NCBI GenBank assembly: GCA_033875255.1
Contig: JAWZSN010000028.1
Span: 5,590-69,589 of the forward strand
Source: Marinimicrococcus sp033875255
Lineage (GTDB): Bacteria; Pseudomonadota; Alphaproteobacteria; Geminicoccales; Geminicoccaceae
Length of the DNA stretch: 64,000 bases
Direction of reading: 5' to 3'
The notes below the pieces were generated by a model, which did not search any database, was not told where the DNA came from, and saw nothing but the letters and a program-made list of their open reading frames with translations. A program made the translations under genes and the position numbers. Below are positions 34,068-42,339 of the stretch, piece by piece (position 1 is the first letter of the stretch; every line of letters begins with the position of its first letter).

Positions 34068-35498
34068 ATGAGCAAGGACGCAGGCAGCGGGCGGGACATG
34101 TGGGGAGGCCACTTCGAGGCCGGCCCGGCGCCGTTGATGGAGCAAATTAATGCTTCCATCGACTTCGACAAGCGACTGTGGGCACAGGACATCGCCGGCT
34201 CCATGGCGCACGCCCGCATGCTTGCGGCCCAGGGCATCGTCCTGGAGGCCGACCGCGACGCCATTCTCGAGGGCCTGGCACAGGTCCACGAGGAGATCGC
34301 CGAGGGGCAATTCTCCTTCGAGCGCTCTCTCGAGGACATCCACCTCAATATCGAGGCGCGCCTGACCGAGCTGGTCGGCGAGCCGGGCCGCCGCCTGCAT
34401 ACCGGCCGTTCGCGCAACGACCAGGTGGCCCTCGACATGAAGCTGTGGACCCGCGAGGCCATGGACCGCGCCGACGCGCGTCTGGCCGAGCTGCAGAAGG
34501 TCCTCCTGCACCGCGCCGAGGAGCACGCCGCCACGGTGATGCCCGGATTCACCCATCTCCAGGCAGCCCAGCCTGTGACCTTCGGTCACCATCTGATGGC
34601 CTATGTCGAGATGTTCGGCCGCGACCGCTCGCGCTTCCAGGACGCGCGCCGCCGCCTCAACGAGTGCCCGCTGGGTGCGGCGGCACTGGCCGGCACCAGC
34701 TTTCCCATCGACCGTGACGCCACCGCCGCCGAGCTGGGCTTCGAGCGGCCCACCGCCAACTCCATCGATTCGGTCTCCGACCGCGACTTCGCGCTCGACT
34801 ATCTGGCCTCGGCCTCGATCTGCGCGGTGCATCTCTCGCGGCTCGCCGAGGAGCTGGTGCTGTGGTCGACGCCGCAATTCGGCTTTGTGCGGATGAGCGA
34901 GGACTTCACCTCCGGCAGCTCGATCATGCCGCAAAAGCGCAACCCGGACGCTGCCGAGCTGGTGCGCGGCAAGTCGGGCCGCGTCATGGGCCATCTCCAG
35001 GCCCTGCTGATCACCTTGAAGGGCCTGCCGCTGGCCTATTCCAAGGACATGCAGGAGGACAAGGAGGGCCTCTTCGACGCCGTCGACACGCTCGAGCTGT
35101 GCCTCGCCGCCGCCGCCGCCATGCTGCTCGGCATGAAGGCGAACCCGGAGCGCATGAAGGAGGCCGCCGGCGTTGGCTTCACCATCGCCACCGACCTCGC
35201 CGACTGGATGGTGCGGGTCAAGAACGTCTCGTTCCGCGAGGCCCACGGCATCGCCGCCCGGGCCGTCAAGCGCGCCGAGGAGCGCGGTTGCGGCCTCGAG
35301 GCGCTGACCCTGGCCGAGCTGCAGGCGATCGACGCCCGCATCGACGAGGCGGTCTTCGGCGTGCTCGGTGTCGAGCGGTCGGTGGAGAGCCGGATGAGCC
35401 ATGGCGGCACCGCGCCCGAGCGGGTGCGGCAGGCCGTTGCAGCCGCCCGCAGCCGCTACTTTCCCGAGGCCCCGGCGGCGGGAGAGGCCGGTGCCTGA
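34068..35498 (+). CDS. argH: Argininosuccinate lyase
   Basis: 476 residues. It cleaves argininosuccinate to arginine and fumarate. Seen: HLNIEARLTELVGEPGRRLHTGRSRNDQ split over the first catalytic region, HLQAAQPVTFGHH (general-acid His), and the superfamily signature GSSIMPQKRNPD with the catalytic Ser. The C-terminal GTAPERVRQA is typical. The ATG at 34068 lies close to the divergent tlpA start. First of an argH-lipoprotein-lysA unit whose genes overlap. Confidence 0.96.
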   Translation: MSKDAGSGRDMWGGHFEAGPAPLMEQINASIDFDKRLWAQDIAGSMAHARMLAAQGIVLEADRDAILEGLAQVHEEIAEGQFSFERSLEDIHLNIEARLTELVGEPGRRLHTGRSRNDQVALDMKLWTREAMDRADARLAELQKVLLHRAEEHAATVMPGFTHLQAAQPVTFGHHLMAYVEMFGRDRSRFQDARRRLNECPLGAAALAGTSFPIDRDATAAELGFERPTANSIDSVSDRDFALDYLASASICAVHLSRLAEELVLWSTPQFGFVRMSEDFTSGSSIMPQKRNPDAAELVRGKSGRVMGHLQALLITLKGLPLAYSKDMQEDKEGLFDAVDTLELCLAAAAAMLLGMKANPERMKEAAGVGFTIATDLADWMVRVKNVSFREAHGIAARAVKRAEERGCGLEALTLAELQAIDARIDEAVFGVLGVERSVESRMSHGGTAPERVRQAVAAARSRYFPEAPAAGEAGA

Positions 35499-35652
35499 GC
35501 CGCGTCAGCCGATGAGGCGGCGCGCCCTGCTGGGCGCCGTCATGCTGGCCCCGCTGCTGGCCGCCTGCGGCCGCAAGGGCGATCTGGAGCTGCCGGAAGG
35601 AATCGAGCGGCCGGCGCCCGCGGCGAAGCCCGGCAAGGAGAGCGCGTCGTGA
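35491..35652 (+). CDS. Small lipoprotein (LptM/YifL-like)
   Basis: 53 residues from a GTG within the argH stop region (GGAGAGG is just upstream); an ATG at 35512 is an alternative and would still leave the signal RRRALLGAVMLAPLLAAC. The lipobox is LAAC, directly followed by GRKGDLELPE, the hallmark CGRKGxLxLP of the short lipoprotein found between argH and lysA in many proteobacteria. In E. coli the equivalent (LptM) helps mature the LPS translocon LptD; extending that role here is inference. Confidence 0.88.
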   Translation: MPEPRQPMRRRALLGAVMLAPLLAACGRKGDLELPEGIERPAPAAKPGKESAS

Positions 35653-36929
35653 TGCCGTTCGGCTACCATCAAGGACGCCTTCACTGCGAGGGGGTCGCCC
35701 TCGAGGAGATCGCCACAGCCGCCGGCACGCCGGTCTATGTCTACAGCGCCGGCGCCATGCGCTCGCGCCTGCACGCCCTGCAGCGCGCCTTCGCGGGCCA
35801 GCGGGCGACGTTCTGCTACGCCCTCAAGGCCAACCACAATCTCGCGGTGGTGCGGCTGCTGGCCGGCGAGGGCGCGGGGGCCGACACGGTCTCGGGCGGC
35901 GAGGTGCTGCGTGCCTTGAAGGCCGGCGTCCCGCCCGAGCGGATCGTTCTGGCGGGCGTCGCCAAGGCCGACGAGGAGATCCGCCTCGCTCTGGCGAGCG
36001 GGATCCTCCAGCTCAACGTCGAATCGGTGCCCGAGCTCAAGCGGATCTCGGCCATCGCGCAGGCGATGGGCACCACCGCCTCGGTGGCGATCCGGGTCAA
36101 TCCGGACGTGGCGGCGGCGACCCACGACAAGATCAGCACCGGCCGCAAGCAGGACAAGTTCGGCATCGCCTACGAGACCGCGCCCGAGATCTACGCCCTG
36201 GCGGCGAGCCTGCCCGGCGTGCGGCCCGAGGGGCTGCACATGCATATCGGCTCGCAGATCACCAGCCTCGAGCCGTTCGAGAAGGCCTATGGCCGCGGCG
36301 TGGCGCTGTTCAGGACGCTGCGCGAGCAAGGCCTGTCGATGCGCCGGCTCGATCTGGGCGGCGGCTTCGGCGTGCGCTACCTCCACGAGAACGCCATCGA
36401 CCCGGAGGCGCTGGCGGCCCTGGTCGGGCGGCTGACCGCAGGGCTCGATTGCGAGCTCCTGTTCGAGCCCGGCCGCTACCTGGTGGCCGAGGCCGGTGTG
36501 CTGGTGGCTGCGGTGATCTATGTGAAGGAAGCCCAGGATCGCCGCTTCGTGATCCTCGATGCGGGCATGAATACGCTGATGCGCCCGGCCCTCTACGGCG
36601 CCCGTCACGATCTCCTGCCGCTGCGCGAGGCGCCCGCCGACACCCATCTCCAGCCGGCCGACGTGGTGGGGCCGATCTGCGAGAGCAGCGACGTGTTCGG
36701 CCGCGACTACCATCTGCCGCCGATGGCGCCGGGCGCGCTGGTGGCCTTCACCACCGCAGGAGCCTATGGTGCGGTCATGGCTTCCGACTACAATAGCCGG
36801 CCGGCACCGGCCGAGGTGCTGGTCGATGGCGGGCGCTTCGAGGTGATCCGCGAGCGCCGCCTGCCCGAGGAGCAGTTCGCCGGCGAGCGCATCCCGGACT
36901 GGCTCGCGAGCGGGGCTCCCGCCGGCTGA
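35652..36929 (+). CDS. lysA: Diaminopimelate decarboxylase
   Basis: 425 residues, PLP alanine-racemase fold. It makes lysine from meso-diaminopimelate, the same compound MurE uses in this window. The PLP Lys is in FCYALKANHNLAVV; further blocks are GADTVSGGEVLRALKAG, LHMHIGSQIT, LDLGGGFGVRY, EPGRYLVAEAG and GPICESSDVFGRD with the partner-subunit Cys. The ATG at 35652 overlaps the lipoprotein stop by one base; a GTG one codon earlier is also possible. Confidence 0.96.
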   Translation: MPFGYHQGRLHCEGVALEEIATAAGTPVYVYSAGAMRSRLHALQRAFAGQRATFCYALKANHNLAVVRLLAGEGAGADTVSGGEVLRALKAGVPPERIVLAGVAKADEEIRLALASGILQLNVESVPELKRISAIAQAMGTTASVAIRVNPDVAAATHDKISTGRKQDKFGIAYETAPEIYALAASLPGVRPEGLHMHIGSQITSLEPFEKAYGRGVALFRTLREQGLSMRRLDLGGGFGVRYLHENAIDPEALAALVGRLTAGLDCELLFEPGRYLVAEAGVLVAAVIYVKEAQDRRFVILDAGMNTLMRPALYGARHDLLPLREAPADTHLQPADVVGPICESSDVFGRDYHLPPMAPGALVAFTTAGAYGAVMASDYNSRPAPAEVLVDGGRFEVIRERRLPEEQFAGERIPDWLASGAPAG

Positions 36930-36945
36930 ACGGGGAACGAGCGCC

Positions 36946-39411
36946 ATGAAAGCTGCCGATCCGCGCACCACGAGGAGCTTTCGGGCGCGTCTCGCGGCGG
37001 CCCGGGCGGCGGTGACCTTCGAGCGGGCCTGGCCGGCGCTGGCGCCGGCTGCCGCCGTGGCCCTGCTGTTCGTGACGCTGGCGCTCTTCGGCCTGTGGCA
37101 GAAGCTGCCGTTCTGGGCGCATCTGGCCGGCCTCGTGCTCTTCGCCGTGGCCTTCGGCCGCGCGCTGTGGGCCGCCCGCGCCGCTCTGGCGCCGGCCGGC
37201 ACCGAGGCGGGGCTGCAGCGCCTCGAGGCCGACAGCGGCATCCGCCACCAGGCGCTCCGGGCGCTGGGCGACCGGCTGCCCGACGGGCTCGACGACCCGA
37301 CCACCCGTACCCTTTGGGAGCGTCACCGCCAGCAGCTCAGGGGCACGCTCAGCCGGTTGCGCCTGGCGCCGCCGCGCTCCGACCTGCCGCGCCGCGATCC
37401 CTGGGCGCTGCGCGCCCTGCTGCTGCTGGTCATGGTGGTGGCGCTGGTCGATGCGCGCGGCCAGGTGGGCGAGCGGTTGGCCACGGCCTTCGTGCCGCGC
37501 CCCGCGCCCGCCGTCGCGGCGCCGGCCGCCGAGGCCAGCCTGTGGATCACCCCGCCGGCCTATACCCGCCGCCCGCCGCTGGGCCTCGAGCAGACCGCGG
37601 CGGCGGCTGCGGTGAGCGTGCCGGCGGGCAGCGAGGCGCTGGTGCAGGTCCATCATCTGCCGCCGGGCGCGGCCGGCGAGGTGCGGGTGGTGCTGGACGA
37701 GGAGAGCGAGCCCACGAAGGAGCTGGCCGGCGGCAGCCTCGAGGCGCGCTTTGCGGTCGACCGCTCGGGGAGCCTGCGCGTCCTCGCCGCCGCCGACAAC
37801 GAGCTCGCCGCCTGGCAGCTCGAGCTGCTGGCCGACGAGCCGCCTACCGCCCGCCTGCCGGAGCAGCCCGGCGTCACCCACCGCAGCTCCCTGCGCCTGG
37901 CCTTCGAGGCGAGCGACGATTACGGCGTCGCCGAGGTGGCGCTGCTGCTGGCGCCGCCGGACCGGCTGGACGAGGCCGAGCGGCTGAGCCTGACGCGGCC
38001 GGCGAGCCAGCCGGCGGCGATCAGCAGCCACGCCTACAGTGACCTCACCGCCCATCCGCTGGCCGGCCTGCCGGTGCGGCTGTGGATCGAGGCGGTCGAC
38101 GGCGCCGGCCAGACGGGCACCTCCGAAGCGCTCGAGGTCGTCCTGCCGGCGCGTACCTTCCGGCATCCGCTGGCCCGCGCGGTGATCGAGCAGCGCCGCC
38201 GGCTGGTGGCGGCGCCCGAGCAGCGGCGGGACGTGGCCGGCGCCATCGAGGGGCTGGCGCGCAGCCGCATCGCCGGCGAGCTGCCGGCGGTGGTGCCGCT
38301 GTCGCTGCACATCGCGGCGCTGCGCACGCTCGACGCTGCCGAGCCGGCGCGGCGGCGCGCCGTGGTCGATCTCCTGTGGGAGCTGGCGCTCTTCATCGAG
38401 GAGGGCCAGCTCGCCACCGCCGAGAACGAGCTGCGGGCTTTGCAGGACCAGCTCCAGCAGGCCCTCGAGCGCAACGCCGAGGATGCCGAGATCGACCGGC
38501 TGATGGCCGAGCTGCAGCAGGCGATCGACCGCTATCTCGAGGAGATGGCGCGCCAGGCGATGCAGATGCCGCCGCAGGACCAGGGCCCCCGCCAGCCGAT
38601 CGACCCCTCGCAGCTGGTCGCGCGGGAGGACCTGCAGCGAATGCTGGAGCGCGCGCGCGAGCTGATGCGCAACGGCTCGCGCGAGGCCGCCCGCGAGATG
38701 CTGGCGCAGCTGCGCGAGATGCTCGAGAATTTGCAGATGGCGCAAGGGCAGATGCAGCCCTCGCCGGAGGAGCAGGCGCTGGGCGACCTGCAGCGGATGA
38801 TCGAGCTGCAGCAGAACCTGCTCGATCGCAGCTTCGAGATGCAGCGCCAGGGCGAGATGGGGCAAAGCCCGCAGCAGGCCATGCCGGGCGAGGGCGAGGG
38901 CCAGGCGGAGCAGGGCCGGCCGGGGGATTCGCCCGGTCGCGCCGCCATGGAGCAGGAGGGGCTGCGCCGCGCTCTGGGCGAGCTGATGCGGCGGATGGGC
39001 GAGCAGGGCATGGCCATCCCGAGGGCGCTGGGTCAGGCGGAGATGGAGATGCGCGCCGCCCGCGAGGCGCTGGGCGAGGAGGCGCCGGCGCGCGCCGTGC
39101 CGCCCCAGGGCGAGGCGGTCGACCATCTCCAGCAGGGCGGCCAGGCGATGCTCGAGCAGATGCGCCAGCAGCTCGGCCAGGGGCCGGGGCCGGGCGGCGA
39201 GCCGCTGCGCCAGGGACGGCGCGGCCGCGACCCGCTGGGCCGCGCGCAGTTCAACGACGGTGGCTGGGATCCGTCCGGCACGGCGCTGCCCGAGGATGCC
39301 GATCTGGGCCGGGCGCGGGGTGTCCTCGAGGAGCTCTACCGGCGCTCCGGCGAGCGCCACCGGCCGCCCGTGGAGCTCGACTACTACAAGCGCCTGCTCG
39401 ACCGGTTTTGA
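36946..39411 (+). CDS. TIGR02302 / DUF4175 family membrane protein
   Basis: 821 residues. Two hydrophobic segments near residues 33-75 and one near 155-175 anchor a large soluble part. WITPPAYTRRPPL, SDDYGVAEVALLLAP and VIEQRRRLVAAPEQR are the recognisable family blocks. From about 500 to 760 the protein is rich in Gln, Met, Glu and Arg with long helical, possibly coiled-coil stretches and low-complexity Gly/Gln runs. It closes with LDYYKRLLDRF, a conserved end. Function unknown; the family is alphaproteobacterial and commonly sits after lysA, as here (16 bp gap). Confidence 0.87.
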   Translation: MKAADPRTTRSFRARLAAARAAVTFERAWPALAPAAAVALLFVTLALFGLWQKLPFWAHLAGLVLFAVAFGRALWAARAALAPAGTEAGLQRLEADSGIRHQALRALGDRLPDGLDDPTTRTLWERHRQQLRGTLSRLRLAPPRSDLPRRDPWALRALLLLVMVVALVDARGQVGERLATAFVPRPAPAVAAPAAEASLWITPPAYTRRPPLGLEQTAAAAAVSVPAGSEALVQVHHLPPGAAGEVRVVLDEESEPTKELAGGSLEARFAVDRSGSLRVLAAADNELAAWQLELLADEPPTARLPEQPGVTHRSSLRLAFEASDDYGVAEVALLLAPPDRLDEAERLSLTRPASQPAAISSHAYSDLTAHPLAGLPVRLWIEAVDGAGQTGTSEALEVVLPARTFRHPLARAVIEQRRRLVAAPEQRRDVAGAIEGLARSRIAGELPAVVPLSLHIAALRTLDAAEPARRRAVVDLLWELALFIEEGQLATAENELRALQDQLQQALERNAEDAEIDRLMAELQQAIDRYLEEMARQAMQMPPQDQGPRQPIDPSQLVAREDLQRMLERARELMRNGSREAAREMLAQLREMLENLQMAQGQMQPSPEEQALGDLQRMIELQQNLLDRSFEMQRQGEMGQSPQQAMPGEGEGQAEQGRPGDSPGRAAMEQEGLRRALGELMRRMGEQGMAIPRALGQAEMEMRAAREALGEEAPARAVPPQGEAVDHLQQGGQAMLEQMRQQLGQGPGPGGEPLRQGRRGRDPLGRAQFNDGGWDPSGTALPEDADLGRARGVLEELYRRSGERHRPPVELDYYKRLLDRF

Positions 39412-39419
39412 GGATCGCC

Positions 39420-40124
39420 TTGCGCCTGACCCACCCTTCGCCGAACCGCGATGCGCGGCCGGCTGGCACCGTGCCCGACCTCCTGCTGCTGCATTACACC
39501 GGCATGCCGGGTGCGGGGGAGGCGCTCGAGCGGCTGCGCTGTCCCGAGGCCAAGGTCAGCGCCCATTATCTGCTGCTCGAGGATGGCCGGGTGCTCTCGC
39601 TGGTCGCCGAGGAGGAGCGCGCCTGGCATGCCGGGGCGAGCTGTTGGGCGGGGCGCGAGCGGGTCAACGACTTCTCGATCGGCATCGAAATCGTCAATCC
39701 CGGCCACGAATGGGGCTATCGGCCGTTCCCGCCGGCGCAGATGGCGGGCCTGCTCGAGCTGGCCGCGGCGATCTGCGGCCGCTGGGGCATCCCGCCGGAG
39801 CGGGTGCTGGGCCACAGCGACGTGGCGCCGGCGCGCAAGGAGGACCCGGGCGAGCTGTTCGACTGGCCGCTTCTGGCGCGGGCCGGTCTTGCCGTCTGGC
39901 CGGCGCCGGTGGCCGGGGCCGAGCCCGACATGGCGCTGGCGCGCCACTGCCTGGGTGGCTTCGGCTATCACGTTCCGGACGACGAAGCGGGCTTCGCCGC
40001 GCTCCTGCGCGCCTTCCAGCGGCATTTTCGTCCGGAGCGTGTGGACGGCCTGCTCGATCCATCGACCATGGCGCAGATCCGTGGCCTGCCGCTCTTGTCG
40101 AGCGGTCGCCCGAAGCGTACGTAA
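39420..40124 (+). CDS. N-acetylmuramoyl-L-alanine amidase, AmpD-type
   Basis: 234 residues. I take a TTG at 39420 as start, with GAGG six bases upstream; another TTG at 39408 overlaps the previous stop. The amidase_2 zinc site is visible: first His in LLLLHYTGMPGA, second zinc His and catalytic residues in GHSDVAPARKEDPG, plus NDFSIGIEIVNPGHE. A C-terminal segment (FGYHVPDDEAGFAALLRAFQRHFRP split by turns) looks like a small peptidoglycan-binding domain. It cleaves the stem peptide from anhydro-MurNAc or MurNAc in wall recycling. Its 3' end probably holds the rnpB promoter. Confidence 0.9.
   Translation: MRLTHPSPNRDARPAGTVPDLLLLHYTGMPGAGEALERLRCPEAKVSAHYLLLEDGRVLSLVAEEERAWHAGASCWAGRERVNDFSIGIEIVNPGHEWGYRPFPPAQMAGLLELAAAICGRWGIPPERVLGHSDVAPARKEDPGELFDWPLLARAGLAVWPAPVAGAEPDMALARHCLGGFGYHVPDDEAGFAALLRAFQRHFRPERVDGLLDPSTMAQIRGLPLLSSGRPKRT
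40095..40123 (+). promoter_or_regulatory. Candidate rnpB promoter inside the amidase gene
   Basis: TTGTCG, 17 bases, then TACGTA. The -10-like hexamer overlaps the amidase stop codon and would start transcription about ten bases on, matching the 5' end of RNase P RNA. The -10 is weak. Confidence 0.4.
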
Positions 40125-40133
40125 AGGGCGGCG

Positions 40134-40526
<393 letters not shown>

Positions 40527-40548
40527 CCATCCACCGCCTTTCCCGCGG

Positions 40549-40557
40549 TTATCCACA
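40549..40557 (+). promoter_or_regulatory. Single perfect DnaA-box sequence
   Basis: TTATCCACA matches the DnaA consensus exactly, 23 bases after rnpB and 65 before the dcw -35. A single box is not an origin; a chance match cannot be excluded. Confidence 0.35.
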
Positions 40558-40621
40558 GTTTTCTGCAAAGTTGCGGCCACGCGGAAAGTCAGTAATTTGC
40601 GTGGCTTAGGGAGCGCAGCTC

Positions 40622-40650
40622 TTGACCTGTGCGAGCCCGGCGGGTAGTTT
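40622..40650 (+). promoter_or_regulatory. Sigma-70-type promoter of the dcw cluster
   Basis: TTGACC, 17 bases, TAGTTT. Good agreement with the housekeeping consensus and at an AT-richer point than the surroundings. Transcription would start near 40657. Confidence 0.6.
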
Positions 40651-40701
40651 ACCATGAAATCTTCAAGTCCCGTTCTTCCGTTCTTGCCCGGGAAGTATCG
40701 G

Positions 40702-40730
40702 GACCATCGCTTGTCGAACGAACGATGGTC
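40702..40730 (+). promoter_or_regulatory. Hairpin in the dcw leader RNA
   Basis: GACCATCG, 13 bases, CGATGGTC: an 8-bp perfect stem. No U tract follows, so it is not a simple terminator; it may be a protein site or RNA stabiliser. Confidence 0.4.
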
Positions 40731-40996
40731 GGGTGCCGGTCGTCGCAAGGTGGCATAAAAAGAAGCCGCCGGCGCCGGAGCGGAGTCCCGACGTGTCGAT
40801 TGAGGCGTGTTGTTGTCGTCTGCGCTCCGCGTTCTTCGTGACCGGCGCGCATGCCGGAAGGCCGGCTGGATGGAGGAGAGAGACATTACTGGCACGGCTG
40901 GCAGCCGCGGGCGGCCCTGGCGGTCCGTGTGGCATGCCGGGGCGGAGCTTTGCCGCAAGGCGGGGTGCCGGTCCGCGAGCGGCGGAGGGTGCGGCC

Positions 40997-41995
40997 ATGG
41001 CTGAGCATCCCGCCACGGGCCTGAGCCATCTGCCGGTGATGCTGGACGAGGTGCTCGATGCGGTGGCGCCGCGCGACGGCGAGACCGTGGTCGACGCCAC
41101 GTTCGGCGGCGGCGGCTACAGCCGAGCCCTGCTCGCCCGCTCCGCCTGCAGGCTGGTCGGGATCGACCGCGATCCGGCCGCCGTCGCGCGTGGCCGGGCG
41201 CTCGCCGCCGAAGAGCCGCGCTTCTCCATGCTCGAGGGCCGTTTCGGCGAGATCGCCGGGCTTCTCGCCGGGGCCGGGCACGGGCAGGTCGATGCGATCG
41301 TCGCCGATATCGGCCTATCCAGCTACCAGCTCGACGATCCGGCGCGCGGCTTCGGCTTTTCCGGCGAAGGGCCGCTCGACATGCGCATGGGCGGCGAGGG
41401 GCCGAGCGCTGCCGACCTTCTGGCCTCGCTCGACGAGCGCGAGATCGCCGACATTCTCTGGCGCTACGGCGACGAGAGCGATTCACGACGGATTGCCCGG
41501 GCCATCGTGCGTCGCCGTGCCGAGGCGCCGGTCCGCACCACCCGCGAGCTGCACGGCCTGGTGCTGGCGGCCAAGGGCGGCAAGCACGGACCCAAGGATC
41601 CGGCGACGCGCACCTTCCAGGCGCTGCGGATCGCCGTGAACGATGAGCTGGGCGAGCTGGAGCGCCTGCTGGCCTCCTCGCTCGACCTGCTGCGGCCGGG
41701 CGGCCGGCTGGTGGTGGTCTCGTTCCATTCCGGCGAGGACCGCATCGTCAAGCAGTTCGTCGATGGCTCGGGTGGCAAGAACGTGCAGCGCTCGCGGCAT
41801 CTGCCGCCGACCGTCGCGGCGGCGCCCCGCCTGCGCTGGGTCAAGCGCGGCGCCGTCAAGCCCGGCGCCGCCGAGGTAGCGCGCAACCCGCGTGCCCGCT
41901 CGGCCCGGCTGCGCGTCGCCGTGCGCCTGGCCGACGGCCAGGACGAGGACAGTCACATGGGCAAAGCGGGCCCCAACGAGCGGAGGGTGGCATGA
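40997..41995 (+). CDS. rsmH: 16S rRNA (cytosine-1402-N4)-methyltransferase
   Basis: 332 residues. It methylates C1402 in the ribosomal P site. AdoMet motif DATFGGGGYSRALL is near residue 35; DIGLSSYQLDDPARGFGF and DMRMG follow, then GPKDPATRTFQALRIAVNDEL and LVVVSFHSGEDRIVKQF (most members have Leu where Gly stands in SFHSxEDR). The ATG at 40997 has GGAGGG upstream, and the family match MAEHPATGLSHLPVMLDEVL fixes it; the frame is open long before. First dcw gene here; overlaps ftsL by four bases. Confidence 0.95.
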   Translation: MAEHPATGLSHLPVMLDEVLDAVAPRDGETVVDATFGGGGYSRALLARSACRLVGIDRDPAAVARGRALAAEEPRFSMLEGRFGEIAGLLAGAGHGQVDAIVADIGLSSYQLDDPARGFGFSGEGPLDMRMGGEGPSAADLLASLDEREIADILWRYGDESDSRRIARAIVRRRAEAPVRTTRELHGLVLAAKGGKHGPKDPATRTFQALRIAVNDELGELERLLASSLDLLRPGGRLVVVSFHSGEDRIVKQFVDGSGGKNVQRSRHLPPTVAAAPRLRWVKRGAVKPGAAEVARNPRARSARLRVAVRLADGQDEDSHMGKAGPNERRVA

Positions 41996-42339
41996 GCGCG
42001 CGTTATTCGATCGCGGCCCTGGCGCTGGCGGTCGCCGCGGCCGGCACCGTCTACCAGCTCAAATACTGGGTGCGCGAGCGCGAGGGGTCGCTGTGGCGGC
42101 TGCGCGGGGCGGTCCAGGAGGAGGTCTGGCGGATCCGCACGCTCGAGGCCGACCTCGCCTTCCTGACCCGCCCGGAGCGCCTGGCGCTGCAGGCGCCGCA
42201 GCTCGGCATGGTGCCGGTCACACCCAAGGCGCTGGCCCGCCTCGAGGACATTCCGCGCGTCGACGAGATCCCCGTCGCCGGGATCGGCGGGGTCACGCCC
42301 GTCAATGCCGTTCCCGTGCCCCGGCCGGCGCGGCGATGA
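41992..42339 (+). CDS. ftsL: Cell division protein FtsL
   Basis: 115 residues, a bitopic divisome protein. One membrane helix near residues 4-22 (YSIAALALAVAAAGTVYQL), then a heptad-rich periplasmic segment (WRLRGAVQEEVWRIRTLEADLAFL) as expected for the FtsL-FtsB coiled coil, and LTRPERLALQAPQLGMVPV, the conserved end of the family. Assignment rests on these plus its position between rsmH and ftsI, overlapping both by four bases. Confidence 0.88.
   Translation: MSARYSIAALALAVAAAGTVYQLKYWVREREGSLWRLRGAVQEEVWRIRTLEADLAFLTRPERLALQAPQLGMVPVTPKALARLEDIPRVDEIPVAGIGGVTPVNAVPVPRPARR

Larger units (their letters stand above)
40527..40996. other. Leader region between rnpB and the dcw cluster
   Basis: No gene is supported. 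mraZ, which usually opens dcw clusters, is not here in any frame. The region contains a DnaA-box-like TTATCCACA (40549-40557), a good promoter (40622-40650), and a leader hairpin (40702-40730), leaving an untranslated leader of about 340 bases before rsmH. Confidence 0.6.

Noticed and set aside
40549..40557. Replication origin suggested by TTATCCACA
   Set aside because: Only one perfect box was seen, without an AT-rich unwinding region or origin-linked genes such as dnaA, parAB or hemE.
40620..40996. A decayed mraZ before rsmH
   Set aside because: I looked for MraZ-type sequence in all frames and saw none; the region reads as non-coding leader.
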